The notes under the pieces were generated by a model. The model did no database searches and was not told where the DNA came from. It worked only from the letters and a program-made list of their open reading frames with translations. A DNA stretch of 35,397 bases from Gallionella sp. (GTDB lineage Bacteria; Pseudomonadota; Gammaproteobacteria; Burkholderiales; Gallionellaceae): the NCBI GenBank assembly GCA_013044075.1, contig JABEVG010000057.1, forward strand, positions 1 to 35,397, read 5' to 3'. The position numbers and the translations under genes are program-made. Shown here piece after piece: positions 27,362-35,397 of the stretch; positions within the stretch are counted from its first letter, which is position 1; each line of letters begins with the position of its first letter.

Positions 27362-29266
27362 CTACCCGTTTTTGATTTCGGTTTGCAGACGTTCCAACAA
27401 GGCCGGTAACGTCATCTGTCCGAGATCTTCACCACTACGGGTACGCACGGCAACCAGTTCTGCTGCGACTTCTTTATCACCCAAAATCAGCTGGTAGGGC
27501 AATTTTTGCAGGCTATGTTCGCGTATTTTATAGGTAATCTTCTCGTTGCGCAAATCCAATTGCACGCGCAAGCCCGCATCGCGTAATTGTTGCGCGACGC
27601 GCGACGCATATTGTTCCTGCGACTGTGAGATGTTCATCACAACCAGTTGTATCGGGGCCAGCCACATCGGAAACGCGCCCGCGTGATGCTCGATGAGGAT
27701 GCCGATGAAGCGTTCCATCGAGCCCAGGATGGCACGGTGCAGCATCACCGGCGGTTTGCGGGTGTTGTCTTCGTCGACGAATTCGGCATCCAGCCGCACC
27801 GGCAGATTGAAGTCCAGTTGTATGGTGCCGCATTGCCACAGGCGTCCCAGACTGTCTTTCAATGTGAACTCGACTTTGGGGCCGTAGAACGCGCCTTCGC
27901 CGGGTTGCACGTCGTAGTCCAAGCCGTTCTGTTTGAGTGCCGAGGCCAATCCTGCTTCGGCTTTATCCCAGGTCTCGTCCGAGCCGACACGTTTTTCGGG
28001 ACGGGTGGAAAGCTTGACCAGCACTTCGGTAAAACCGAAGTCGCGATACACCTCGTTGAGCATGACGATGAAGTTCGATACTTCGGACTGCACTTGTTCT
28101 TCGGTGCAGAAGATATGCGCATCGTCTTGCGTAAAGCCGCGCACCCGCATCAGGCCATGCAGGGAGCCCGAGCTCTCGTTGCGATGGCAGGAACCGAATT
28201 CCGCGAGGCGCAAAGGCAAGTCGCGATAGCTATGCAAGCCGTGATTGAAAATCTGCACATGGCCGGGACAGTTCATCGGCTTCACCGCGTAGTCGCGATT
28301 CTCCGAAGCGGTGGTGAACATATTGTCGTGATAGTTTTCCCAATGGCCGGATTTTTCCCACAGCGTGCGATCCATGATGGTTGGCGTGCGCACTTCCTGG
28401 TAATCATGTTCGCGGAATTTGCGGCGCATGTATTGCTCGACTTCCTGCCACAATGTCCAACCTTTGGGATGCCAGAACACCATGCCGGGAGATGAGTCTT
28501 GCATGTGGAACAGATCGAGTTGCTTGGCGAGTTTGCGATGGTCGCGCTTCTCGGCTTCCTCGAGTTGATGCAAATAGGCATCCAGCTCTTCTTTCTTCGC
28601 CCAGGCCGTACCGTAGATGCGTTGTAGCATCTCGTTTTTGGAATCGCCGCGCCAATACGCACCCGCGAGTTTCATCAGCTTGAAGGCTTTCAACTTGCCT
28701 GTGGACGGCACGTGCGGGCCGCGACACAGATCGGTGAACTCGCCTTCGGTGTACAGCGATACGTCTTGGTCGGCTGGGATGGATTCGATGATCTCGGCTT
28801 TGTAATGCTCGTTGATGCGCTTGAAATAGCTGACCGCCGCATCGCGTGGCAATACTTTTCGGGTCACCGGGAAATCTTTTTTCGCCAACTCCGCCATGCG
28901 TTTCTCGATCGCGCCCAAGTCTTCCGGCGTGAACGGGCGGTGATAGGAAAAGTCGTAGAAAAACCCGTTCTCGATGACCGGGCCGATGGTGACTTGCGCA
29001 TCGGGAAATAATTCCTTGACCGCGTGAGCCAGCAAATGCGCGGTGGAGTGGCGGATGATCTCCAGACCGTCGGCATCTTTATCGGTAACGATAGCCAACG
29101 CAGCGTCTTGCGTAATGAGATGCGAGGTGTCGACCAGCTGGCCGTTCACTTTGCCCGCCAGGGCGGCGCGTGCCAATCCCGCGCCTATACCGAGTGCCAC
29201 CTCGGCGATGGTGACAGGCTGTTCGAAGCTGCGGGTGGAGCCATCCGGCAAAGTGATTACGGGCAT
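27362..29266 (-). CDS. thrS: Threonyl-tRNA synthetase
   Basis: The 634-residue enzyme has a TGS domain (1-60, [15 protein letters not shown]), an editing domain (~60-230 with [16 protein letters not shown]) and a class II core. Zinc ligands are the Cys in MNCPGH and a His in EFGSCHRNE, with a further His downstream as in E. coli (~335, 386, 512). The C-terminus is an anticodon-binding domain. ATG 29266 has GGAAAAG upstream; the frame continues 26 residues further without similarity. It is the first gene of the thrS-infC-rpmI-rplT-pheST-ihfA cluster. Confidence 0.96.
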   Translation of the reverse strand: MPVITLPDGSTRSFEQPVTIAEVALGIGAGLARAALAGKVNGQLVDTSHLITQDAALAIVTDKDADGLEIIRHSTAHLLAHAVKELFPDAQVTIGPVIENGFFYDFSYHRPFTPEDLGAIEKRMAELAKKDFPVTRKVLPRDAAVSYFKRINEHYKAEIIESIPADQDVSLYTEGEFTDLCRGPHVPSTGKLKAFKLMKLAGAYWRGDSKNEMLQRIYGTAWAKKEELDAYLHQLEEAEKRDHRKLAKQLDLFHMQDSSPGMVFWHPKGWTLWQEVEQYMRRKFREHDYQEVRTPTIMDRTLWEKSGHWENYHDNMFTTASENRDYAVKPMNCPGHVQIFNHGLHSYRDLPLRLAEFGSCHRNESSGSLHGLMRVRGFTQDDAHIFCTEEQVQSEVSNFIVMLNEVYRDFGFTEVLVKLSTRPEKRVGSDETWDKAEAGLASALKQNGLDYDVQPGEGAFYGPKVEFTLKDSLGRLWQCGTIQLDFNLPVRLDAEFVDEDNTRKPPVMLHRAILGSMERFIGILIEHHAGAFPMWLAPIQLVVMNISQSQEQYASRVAQQLRDAGLRVQLDLRNEKITYKIREHSLQKLPYQLILGDKEVAAELVAVRTRSGEDLGQMTLPALLERLQTEIKNG

Positions 29267-29274
29267 ATTTCTTT

Positions 29275-29306
29275 TCCAAAAAACGAAAGTGCGGGCTAGC
29301 CGCACT
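29275..29306 (-). terminator. Terminator-like hairpin in the thrS leader
   Basis: On the minus strand AGTGCGG and CCGCACT (29306-29300, 29294-29288) form a 7-bp stem around CTAGC, followed at once by TTTCGTTTTTT. It lies between the thrS promoter and start codon, where it could act as an attenuator. No threonine-rich leader peptide is visible. Confidence 0.5.
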
Positions 29307-29367
29307 GGACGCGATACAACTGTTCGCCTGAACCCGGAACGCATCCAGTACTTTTTAACAGGCGCGC

Positions 29368-29395
29368 ATTATAGAGCCACTAGGGGAATTTACAA
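29368..29395 (-). promoter_or_regulatory. Predicted sigma-70 promoter of thrS
   Basis: On the minus strand a perfect -10 TATAAT (29373-29368) is preceded at 16 nt by TTGTAA (29395-29390). Transcription would start near 29361, giving a ~95-nt leader that contains the terminator-like hairpin. Confidence 0.6.
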
Positions 29396-29428
29396 TCCGC
29401 GCGTGGTGTTGCCGCCGCCAGACGGGAT

Positions 29429-29755
29429 TTACCGTACCCCCGTTATGACATAACGGTTGCGCTGCTTTGAAAACTGGAACCGAACTTTTTTGCCTTTAAC
29501 GAGTTTGCCGAACAGCGCCTTGTCTGCCACAGAGAAATCCATGGTCATGGCAGGCCAACCCAGGCTGGCGATGGGTTCATGGCTAAGTGTCACCAACCCT
29601 TTGGCTTGATCGACACTATCGACCACCCCTACGCCTTCGCTGCTGGCCGCTTGGGCATTCATTGCGCCCATGTCCATACCCTCGTGCTCGTGCGCGAGCG
29701 CGTTGCCCACGGGCAAGATCGCCAATGCCGCCAATAAAATCACCGTACGCTTCAT
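29429..29755 (-). CDS. cusF: CusF-like periplasmic copper-binding protein
   Basis: The 108-residue protein has a signal peptide (~1-21, ending NALAHE), a His/Met-rich stretch (HEHEGMDMGAM), and a CusF-type beta-barrel domain. The copper site can be read in SHEPIASLGWPAMTMDF: His, Trp and two Met in the CusF order. CusF carries Cu(I) or Ag(I) to the CusB-CusA pump in the periplasm. It lies 2 nt after cusA, in the same operon. Identification is firm from the motif and position. Confidence 0.9.
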   Translation of the reverse strand: MKRTVILLAALAILPVGNALAHEHEGMDMGAMNAQAASSEGVGVVDSVDQAKGLVTLSHEPIASLGWPAMTMDFSVADKALFGKLVKGKKVRFQFSKQRNRYVITGVR

Positions 29756-29757
29756 GT

Positions 29758-32700
29758 TTAGTCTCCTTGGACTGGGTTAAAAATCAGGTCGTTGCACTCG
29801 CTCGAAGCCAGTGTTTTTTCTTGCCACCACAAATAGATCAGCGGGATCACGAGCAGCGACAACAGCGGGGCAGTCACCATGCCGCCGATCAAGGGTGCGG
29901 CGATGCGTTTCATGACGTCCGTGCCGACCGCATCGCTGAACATGACAGGCAACAGTCCCGCCACGATCACCGACACCGTCATCATCTTGGGTCGCAAACG
30001 CAGGGCTGCACCCTGTATGACCGCTTTCAACAACGCGCTCCGGTCTATCTTGTTACCGGACTCGCGTAGCGATTCGATGGCGCGATCCAGATACAGCAGC
30101 ATCACGATGCCGAACTCTGCCGCGACACCGGACAAGGCGATGAAGCCTACTGCGACGGCGACAGACAACTGATAGCCCAACAGATAGACCAACCAGATTC
30201 CGCCTATCAAGGAGAATGGCAGACACAGCAGCACCAGCAGCACTTTATGCCACTGCCTGAAATGCAAGAATAGCAAACCCATTACCAGCATCAGCGTGAT
30301 CGGTATCAACCAATACAGCCGCTGTCTGGCATGTTCCAGGTTGGCGTATTGCCCCGACCATTTGATCGCATAACCGGGCCCCGTCTTGACCGATTTTGCT
30401 ATGGCATCTTTGGCTTCCCTCACATAACCGCCCAGATCGCGGCCTGCGATATTGAGATAGATGTAACCCACCAGTCTGGCGTTCTCGCTTTTGATTTCGG
30501 CGGGGCCGTCATGGATGCTCAGCACGGCCAGTTCTTGCAACGGGATTTGCTCGCCATTCGGCAATGTCACGCGACTCATGGAAATTTTTTCCAGCGAGTT
30601 CCTGAGTTCGCGCGGGTAGCGCACGTTGATGGAAAAACGTTCGCGTCCCGCCACGATGGTGCTGATGTTTTCACCACCGATGGCACTCTGCACGAAGTTC
30701 TCGACATCGGCGACCGTCACGCCATAACGTGCGGCATGACGGCGATTTACGTCGATGTCCAGATAATGGCCGCCGACCACGCGTTCGGCAAAGACGCTCT
30801 GCGTGCCCGGCACTTTCTTCAACACCGCTTCGATCTCTCCAGACAATTCCGCGATACCGCCCAGATCGGGGCCGGTGATCTTGATGCCCAGCGGCGTGCG
30901 GATGCCGCTTGCCAGCATGTCGATGCGGGTGCGGATCGGATAACCCCATGAATTCGTCAGGCCGGGCAGATGGACAGCACTATCCAACTTGGCGATCAAG
31001 TCATCGATCTGTTCACCAGCCGGCCACTGGTCTTTCGGCTTGAGCAGGATGGTGGTCTCGAACATGGACAACGGTGCCGGATCGGTCGCGGTTTCCGCGC
31101 GTCCCGCTTTGCCATACACGCGTTCGACCTCAGGCATGGACTTGATGATGCGGTCGGTGATCTGGAGCAGATTCGCCGCCTCATCCAGCGAGATGCCCGG
31201 CAAGGTGGTCGGCATGTAGAGCAGGTCGCCTTCATACAATGCCGGCATGAATTCGCTGCCGATCCGCAGCAAAGGATAAAGCGTCGATGCCAATAGCATT
31301 CCGGCAATGGCCAGTGTGAGTCCGCGTTTATTGAGCGCGAAATCCAGCACGGGGCGGTAGCATTTTTGCAGGACCCGATTCAAGGGATTGCGCTGTTCAC
31401 CGGAGATTTTCCCCCTGATGAAGTAGCCCATCAGCACGGGTAACAGCGTGATCGCCAGAAGGGCGGAGGCCGCCATCGCATAAGTTTTGGTATAGGCCAG
31501 TGGCGCAAACAGTTTGCCTTCCTGTCCGGTCAGCGTGAACACCGGCAGGAATGAAACCGTGATGATGAGCAGGGAAAAAAACAGGGCCGGGCCGACTTCC
31601 AGCGCGCTTTGCCGCGCGGCCTGCCAACGGTCGCCGCCCGCACCTTGACGCTCAAGATGTTTGTGCATGTTCTCTATCATCACGATGGCGGCATCCACCA
31701 TCGCGCCGATGGCGATAGCGATGCCACCCAGCGACATCACATTGGCCGTCACGCCCCGCGCCTGCATCACGATGAAAGCGATCAATATTCCCAGCGGCAA
31801 AGTCACCACGGCAACCAGCGAAGAACGCAGATGCACGAGGAACAACAGACACACCAGTGCTACAGCGAGCGACTCTTCCAGCAACTTGCCTGCCAATGTG
31901 TGCACGATACCGAGGATCAGGCCGGAACGGTCGTAGGTCACCACCAGCTCTATGCCTTCAGGCAAACCGGAACGGATTTCCTGCAAGCGTTGTTTGACCG
32001 CGTTCACGGTATCGAGCGCGTTCTGGCCGTGACGCATCACCACGATTCCACCGACCGCCTCGCCCATCCCGTCCAGATCGGTCACGCCCCGGCGCGGCTC
32101 CGGGCCGGTACCGATGTGTGCCACGTCCTGCAAGCGCACCGGCACGCCTTGCGCGTCGACGCTGATCGCAATGTTGCGGATGTCGTCCAGATTCTTCAGA
32201 TAGTTTTTGGCGCGCACCATGAATTCCGCGCGGCCCAATTCCACCACCGAACCGCCGCTTGCGGAATTGTTCGCCCGCACGGCAGCGGACACTTGCTCAA
32301 GCGTGAGCTTGTATCTCGCCAGGCGGTTGGGATCGACTTCGATCTGAAACTGTTTGACCATGCCACCGACGCTGGCGACCTCGGCTACGCCCGGCAAACT
32401 TTGCAGCTCATACTTGAGAAAAAAATCCTGGATCGCGCGCAGCTGATCGGCATCGTAACGATGCTGGCGATCGACCAGCGCGTATTCGAATATCCAGCCG
32501 ACACCGGAAGCGTCCGGCCCCAGCGTGGGCACGACTCCCTGCGGAAGATGCGCGGCCTGACTCAGATATTCCAATACACGGGAACGCGCCCAGTAGGGAT
32601 CGGTACCGTCTTTGAACAGCACGTACAGATAGGATTCGCCGTACATCGAAAAGCCGCGCACCGCCGTCGAGCCGGGTACGGAAAGCAGCGCGGAGGTGAG

Positions 32701-32904
32701 CGGGTAGGTGACCTGGTCTTCGACGATTTCAGGTGATTGTCCCGGGTAGGAAGTCTTGATGATGACCTGTGTGTCGGACAGATCCGGGATCGCATCCAGC
32801 GTAATCTCCTGCGTCGCGCGTATGCCCGCGACCGCGATCAACGATGCCAGGATGACGACCAGCAGCCGGTTGTTGAACGACCAATCAATGACGCGCCGTA
32901 TCAT
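29758..32904 (-). CDS. cusA: Heavy-metal RND efflux pump, CusA type
   Basis: The 1048-residue inner-membrane antiporter has 12 membrane segments and two large periplasmic loops. HME-RND marks include DLSDTQVIIKTSYPGQSP, AVRGFSMYGESYLYVLFKDG, the proton-relay region GAMVDAAIVMIENMHKHLER, and GRAETATDPAPLSMFET, typical of Cu/Ag pumps. ATG 32904 is chosen, 2 nt after the cusB stop; a TTG at 32910 overlapping cusB is possible. The pump expels Cu(I) or Ag(I) from periplasm or cytoplasm. No cusC outer-membrane gene is found in the window, so the channel must be supplied elsewhere. Confidence 0.95.
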   Translation of the reverse strand: MIRRVIDWSFNNRLLVVILASLIAVAGIRATQEITLDAIPDLSDTQVIIKTSYPGQSPEIVEDQVTYPLTSALLSVPGSTAVRGFSMYGESYLYVLFKDGTDPYWARSRVLEYLSQAAHLPQGVVPTLGPDASGVGWIFEYALVDRQHRYDADQLRAIQDFFLKYELQSLPGVAEVASVGGMVKQFQIEVDPNRLARYKLTLEQVSAAVRANNSASGGSVVELGRAEFMVRAKNYLKNLDDIRNIAISVDAQGVPVRLQDVAHIGTGPEPRRGVTDLDGMGEAVGGIVVMRHGQNALDTVNAVKQRLQEIRSGLPEGIELVVTYDRSGLILGIVHTLAGKLLEESLAVALVCLLFLVHLRSSLVAVVTLPLGILIAFIVMQARGVTANVMSLGGIAIAIGAMVDAAIVMIENMHKHLERQGAGGDRWQAARQSALEVGPALFFSLLIITVSFLPVFTLTGQEGKLFAPLAYTKTYAMAASALLAITLLPVLMGYFIRGKISGEQRNPLNRVLQKCYRPVLDFALNKRGLTLAIAGMLLASTLYPLLRIGSEFMPALYEGDLLYMPTTLPGISLDEAANLLQITDRIIKSMPEVERVYGKAGRAETATDPAPLSMFETTILLKPKDQWPAGEQIDDLIAKLDSAVHLPGLTNSWGYPIRTRIDMLASGIRTPLGIKITGPDLGGIAELSGEIEAVLKKVPGTQSVFAERVVGGHYLDIDVNRRHAARYGVTVADVENFVQSAIGGENISTIVAGRERFSINVRYPRELRNSLEKISMSRVTLPNGEQIPLQELAVLSIHDGPAEIKSENARLVGYIYLNIAGRDLGGYVREAKDAIAKSVKTGPGYAIKWSGQYANLEHARQRLYWLIPITLMLVMGLLFLHFRQWHKVLLVLLCLPFSLIGGIWLVYLLGYQLSVAVAVGFIALSGVAAEFGIVMLLYLDRAIESLRESGNKIDRSALLKAVIQGAALRLRPKMMTVSVIVAGLLPVMFSDAVGTDVMKRIAAPLIGGMVTAPLLSLLVIPLIYLWWQEKTLASSECNDLIFNPVQGD

Positions 32905-32906
32905 GG

Positions 32907-34178
32907 TCAATTCGTATGCATGCGTTCTGCCGTCGCGCCCATGGCGGCGGCAGAGTCCAGCAGGAATTGTCCGTTGACGGCGACTTCCGCGCCTTCCTGA
33001 AGACCATCCAGTATCTCGATCTCGTCACCGCTTTCCACGCCGGTCTCGACATGAACCGGCAAGAAGTGTCCCTCGCCGCGCGACAGCATCACCGTGTTGC
33101 CCTGGCCGGTGTACATCACTGCCGTGCGAGGCAGTACCAAAGCCCGGTGCGGATGAATTTGTATGCTCACATCGACGTATGTACCGGGACGAAGATCGTG
33201 TTGGCTATTGTCTATCTCGGCGCGGGCCGTGACTTTGTTGTTGCTTGCGATCGGATTGATCAGGCTCAAGCGTGAGCGTATCTCATGTCCCGCCGCATCT
33301 TTGACGGTGAGGGTATCGCCGTTCCTGACCTGTGCGACTTGATCCGGATAGAGCGTGACATCGACCCATACGCTGGCAATATCGGACAACACGAGTATTG
33401 GGTTTGCCTGTGCGACAAAAGAGCCTTCCTTGGCATTGATCTGGCTGACCACGCCGGAGCGTTCCGCCACGATCTGCACGACATCACTGGCCTGCTTGGT
33501 CTCTTCTATACGAGTGATATTGTCGACGCTGACACCTTCTTCCTGATGCAGTCTGGCTCTGTCCTTGGCCGCATCCATGGTCAATTCCATCACATAATCG
33601 TTTTCGGTATCGGGAGAGGTCTGTAGCGTCTGCAGGAGCTGTTTTCTGCGTTCGATGGAACTCAAATAGGTGCGTTCCCGGGTGACCAATTCTGGCGAAT
33701 AAATCTCATACAGAACTTGACCCGCTTTGACCCTTTCGCCTATGGCATGAACGTGCAGTTTTTTGATCCATCCCTCGTACTTTGGATGTACGGCGTAGGT
33801 CTTGTTTTCGGCGACATCGACGTTGCCATAGGTGGATATTTCCTGCCCGATGATGGCTTGTTTGACGCGCGCCAGGCGCACGCCCAAACGCTGCACGGTG
33901 GCGTTGTCCACATGGACACCATGCTCATGGCCTTCGTGTGCGCCGGATTCCACCAGCTTCATGCCGCAGATCGGACAAGTGCCGGGGTGATCTTGAGAAA
34001 TCTCCGGGTGCATGGGGCATACCCAGTGTTTGTCTGATGCTGAATTTTTGGTTGAAGATAATGATGCAGAACGGGTTACATCGTGTCCGAATAAAAATAT
34101 TGGACGAGCGGCGAAAACATACACAAGGAGAATGACGGTCATCACAATGATGCTTGCCGCGATCTTTTTCCTCGTCAT
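32907..34178 (-). CDS. cusB: Efflux adaptor CusB with N-terminal heavy-metal-binding domain
   Basis: The 423-residue periplasmic adaptor has an N-terminal membrane anchor (~7-28), then a heavy-metal-binding motif CPMHPEISQDHPGTCPICGMKL (~54-76), a His-rich HEGHEHGVH stretch, and the RND adaptor core (lipoyl/barrel-sandwich at GNVDVAENK, coiled-coil hairpin at ~150-230, beta-barrel and C-terminal domains). It links CusA to an outer-membrane channel and passes metal to the pump. The ATG lies only ~20 nt after the nirK terminator, with AGGA as ribosome site, leaving no room for a separate promoter there. It ends 2 nt before cusA. Confidence 0.93.
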   Translation of the reverse strand: MTRKKIAASIIVMTVILLVYVFAARPIFLFGHDVTRSASLSSTKNSASDKHWVCPMHPEISQDHPGTCPICGMKLVESGAHEGHEHGVHVDNATVQRLGVRLARVKQAIIGQEISTYGNVDVAENKTYAVHPKYEGWIKKLHVHAIGERVKAGQVLYEIYSPELVTRERTYLSSIERRKQLLQTLQTSPDTENDYVMELTMDAAKDRARLHQEEGVSVDNITRIEETKQASDVVQIVAERSGVVSQINAKEGSFVAQANPILVLSDIASVWVDVTLYPDQVAQVRNGDTLTVKDAAGHEIRSRLSLINPIASNNKVTARAEIDNSQHDLRPGTYVDVSIQIHPHRALVLPRTAVMYTGQGNTVMLSRGEGHFLPVHVETGVESGDEIEILDGLQEGAEVAVNGQFLLDSAAAMGATAERMHTN

Positions 34179-34197
34179 GTTTGGATTGTTCCTGTGA

Positions 34198-34231
34198 TAA
34201 AAAGAGAGTGGGGAGGCGATGCCTCCCCACT
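34198..34231 (-). terminator. Rho-independent terminator of nirK
   Basis: Perfect 11-bp arms AGTGGGGAGGC (34207-34217) and GCCTCCCCACT (34221-34231) with a 3-nt loop are followed on the minus strand by CTCTTTTTATCAC. It ends the nirK transcript 17 nt after the stop codon and lies directly ahead of cusB. Confidence 0.9.
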
Positions 34232-34247
34232 ATACAACACTACAGAA

Positions 34248-35222
34248 TTACTTGAGGATGATCAGTTCGCCGTGCCCCTTGGCAGGATCAGCGTCTTTCT
34301 TGCTTACCAGTACTGAGATGGCACCGCGCAGCGCAGCGTTCATGGAGTGATCCACAATCGCAATGCCGGTTGCAGCCTTGTCGTTTACCGGTGTCACCAG
34401 ATCAAAGGTGTCGGCTTCCGCGACCGCCACGTTATACGTTTGCACCCCGTACAAGGTGTTCTTCGGATTGCCGTTGATGTACACGCGATCCCAGATGCTG
34501 GCGATAGGATGCAGTGCGACTGGCAGGTTGATGTTGGCATTCACGAAATAAATACGCACGCGTTCGCCCGGTTTGGCTTCCAGCACGTCATGGTCACCCT
34601 TGGGGTCATGCACTGGATCGTAATGCAGCACTTTGCCGTTGATCAGCGAGCCTTTCCATGCATTGGCATCACCCAACATCGCGCCGATGTTCTCTACATC
34701 CGGGAAGTATTGTGACTGGATCAGCACATACTCGCGGTCAGGTTTTGGATATGCCTTGCTGTAGCCGCCTTTGGGTGCAACGATGATGACCCCGTACATG
34801 CCGCGTGCGATGTGCTGCACCATAGGGCTTGCACCGCAGTGATACATGAACACCCCGGGAACCTTGGCTTCAAACGTGAAATGCTTGCTTTCACCTGGTT
34901 TGACCGGTGCGAATTCATCGAGCACGCTGACCTGTGCCGCATGAAAATCCATCGCGTGAGAGTTCTTGTTGGTTGCGGGATTGATCAGCGTGAAATCGAC
35001 GGTGTCGCCTTCGTCCACGCGCACTGGCTTGCCCGGAATGCTGCCGTCGAACGTCCATGCTGCCATGGTGTCCGCACCGCCGACCAGCTTGCCATTGGTC
35101 TGCACATCAACTTCCTGCGCGGTCATCGTGACGTGTACAGTCTTTGCGAAAACCTGCTGTGCGGAAAATAACGCAGCGACGGTCATGACAGCGATCGTTG
35201 TTTTCTTAAATGCATGCTTCAT
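34248..35222 (-). CDS. nirK: Copper-containing nitrite reductase (NO-forming)
   Basis: The 324-residue protein has a signal peptide (1-26, ...SAQQVFA) and two cupredoxin domains. Type 1 copper ligands are H89, C129, H137 and M142; type 2 ligands are H94, H128 and H292. The catalytic Asp (D92) and His (H238) are in place, so activity is expected. It reduces nitrite to NO in the periplasm. It is compact, without a C-terminal cytochrome extension, and the short C129-H137 spacing resembles nitrifier-type NirK. GAGGAGG upstream fixes the start. A c-type cytochrome, probably its electron donor, is encoded 77 nt upstream on the same strand. Confidence 0.9.
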   Translation of the reverse strand: MKHAFKKTTIAVMTVAALFSAQQVFAKTVHVTMTAQEVDVQTNGKLVGGADTMAAWTFDGSIPGKPVRVDEGDTVDFTLINPATNKNSHAMDFHAAQVSVLDEFAPVKPGESKHFTFEAKVPGVFMYHCGASPMVQHIARGMYGVIIVAPKGGYSKAYPKPDREYVLIQSQYFPDVENIGAMLGDANAWKGSLINGKVLHYDPVHDPKGDHDVLEAKPGERVRIYFVNANINLPVALHPIASIWDRVYINGNPKNTLYGVQTYNVAVAEADTFDLVTPVNDKAATGIAIVDHSMNAALRGAISVLVSKKDADPAKGHGELIILK

Positions 35223-35299
35223 TGTTTGCCTCCTCGAGTTGATTAAAGTTCACCACATACTGCCCTACACCTGCTACTCCCCCTACTTTGCTGCTCTCA

Positions 35300-35397
35300 T
35301 CAGGATCCGAATTTGCACTTGCACAGTGTGCGCAAGTGCTGAACCATATCCTTGATTTCTTCGTCGCTGAGCGTGCCCTCCCAAGAGGGCATCAGTA
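35300..35397 (-). CDS. c-type cytochrome, C-terminal end (partial)
   Basis: Only the last 31 codons are inside the window; the start lies beyond 35397. The peptide reads LMPSWEGTLSDEEIKDMVQH then LRTLCKCKFGS, the classical C-terminus of a class I cytochrome c: MP.W...LSDEEI with the Met as likely axial haem ligand and a terminal helix. The CxxCH haem site lies outside. It ends 77 nt before nirK on the same strand, so it is probably co-transcribed and a natural electron donor to NirK, as in nitrifiers. The two cysteines near the C-terminus (CKC) are unusual. Confidence 0.75.
   Translation of the reverse strand, partial: LMPSWEGTLSDEEIKDMVQHLRTLCKCKFGS

Noticed and set aside
29267-29344. 26-residue N-terminal extension of ThrS or a Thr leader peptide
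   Set aside because: It contains only two threonines, is in frame with thrS, spans the terminator-like hairpin and lacks family similarity.
31609-32736. 375-residue plus-strand open frame opposite cusA
   Set aside because: His/Gln-rich shadow translation of cusA; no domain and no initiation signal.

Overview
The window looks like chromosomal DNA of a betaproteobacterium, probably Nitrosomonadales and near Gallionellaceae or related lithotrophs. This rests on protein character, moderately GC-rich coding sequence and the run thrS-infC-rpmI-rplT-pheS-pheT-ihfA-merR. The family-level placement is inference.

Left edge (1-1627): a decayed, AT-richer defence island on the plus strand. It holds a truncated DUF1016 gene, the C-terminal nuclease end of a type III-like restriction subunit, and an in-frame chimera joining the start of a Wadjet JetA (DUF3375) gene to the Toprim end of JetD (DUF2220). 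Next (1844-8493) is a compact five-gene signalling operon: a membrane PAS-GGDEF-hemerythrin protein, a membrane hybrid histidine kinase with two receiver domains, two stand-alone receivers, and an HPT-REC-REC-GGDEF protein. It appears to join oxygen or redox sensing to phosphorelay and cyclic-di-GMP synthesis.

Middle (8537-15036): an hslR gene broken by one in-frame stop, an M29-type aminopeptidase, a 2-oxoglutarate/Fe(II) oxygenase, and a small DUF2892 membrane protein behind a perfect TGTGA-N6-TCACA palindrome. These are followed by mtnP, a FucA-like aldolase, apt and mtnA. Those four genes fit methylthioadenosine salvage by the DHAP shunt rather than the classical methionine salvage pathway. 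A Crp/Fnr regulator lies convergent to mtnA.

Right-centre (15236-29266) is housekeeping: lysS, gltX, a YheS-type ABC-F ATPase, a small outer-membrane protein, serB, and the merR/ihfA/pheTS/rplT/rpmI/infC/thrS block on the minus strand. Here infC appears to start at AUA, rpmI has a possible pseudoknot leader, and thrS has a promoter followed by a terminator-like hairpin.

Right edge (29429-35397), minus strand: a c-type cytochrome (partial), a copper nitrite reductase NirK, a strong terminator, then cusB-cusA-cusF. This places a copper enzyme of nitrogen-oxide metabolism directly upstream of a periplasmic copper efflux system. No cusC is visible.
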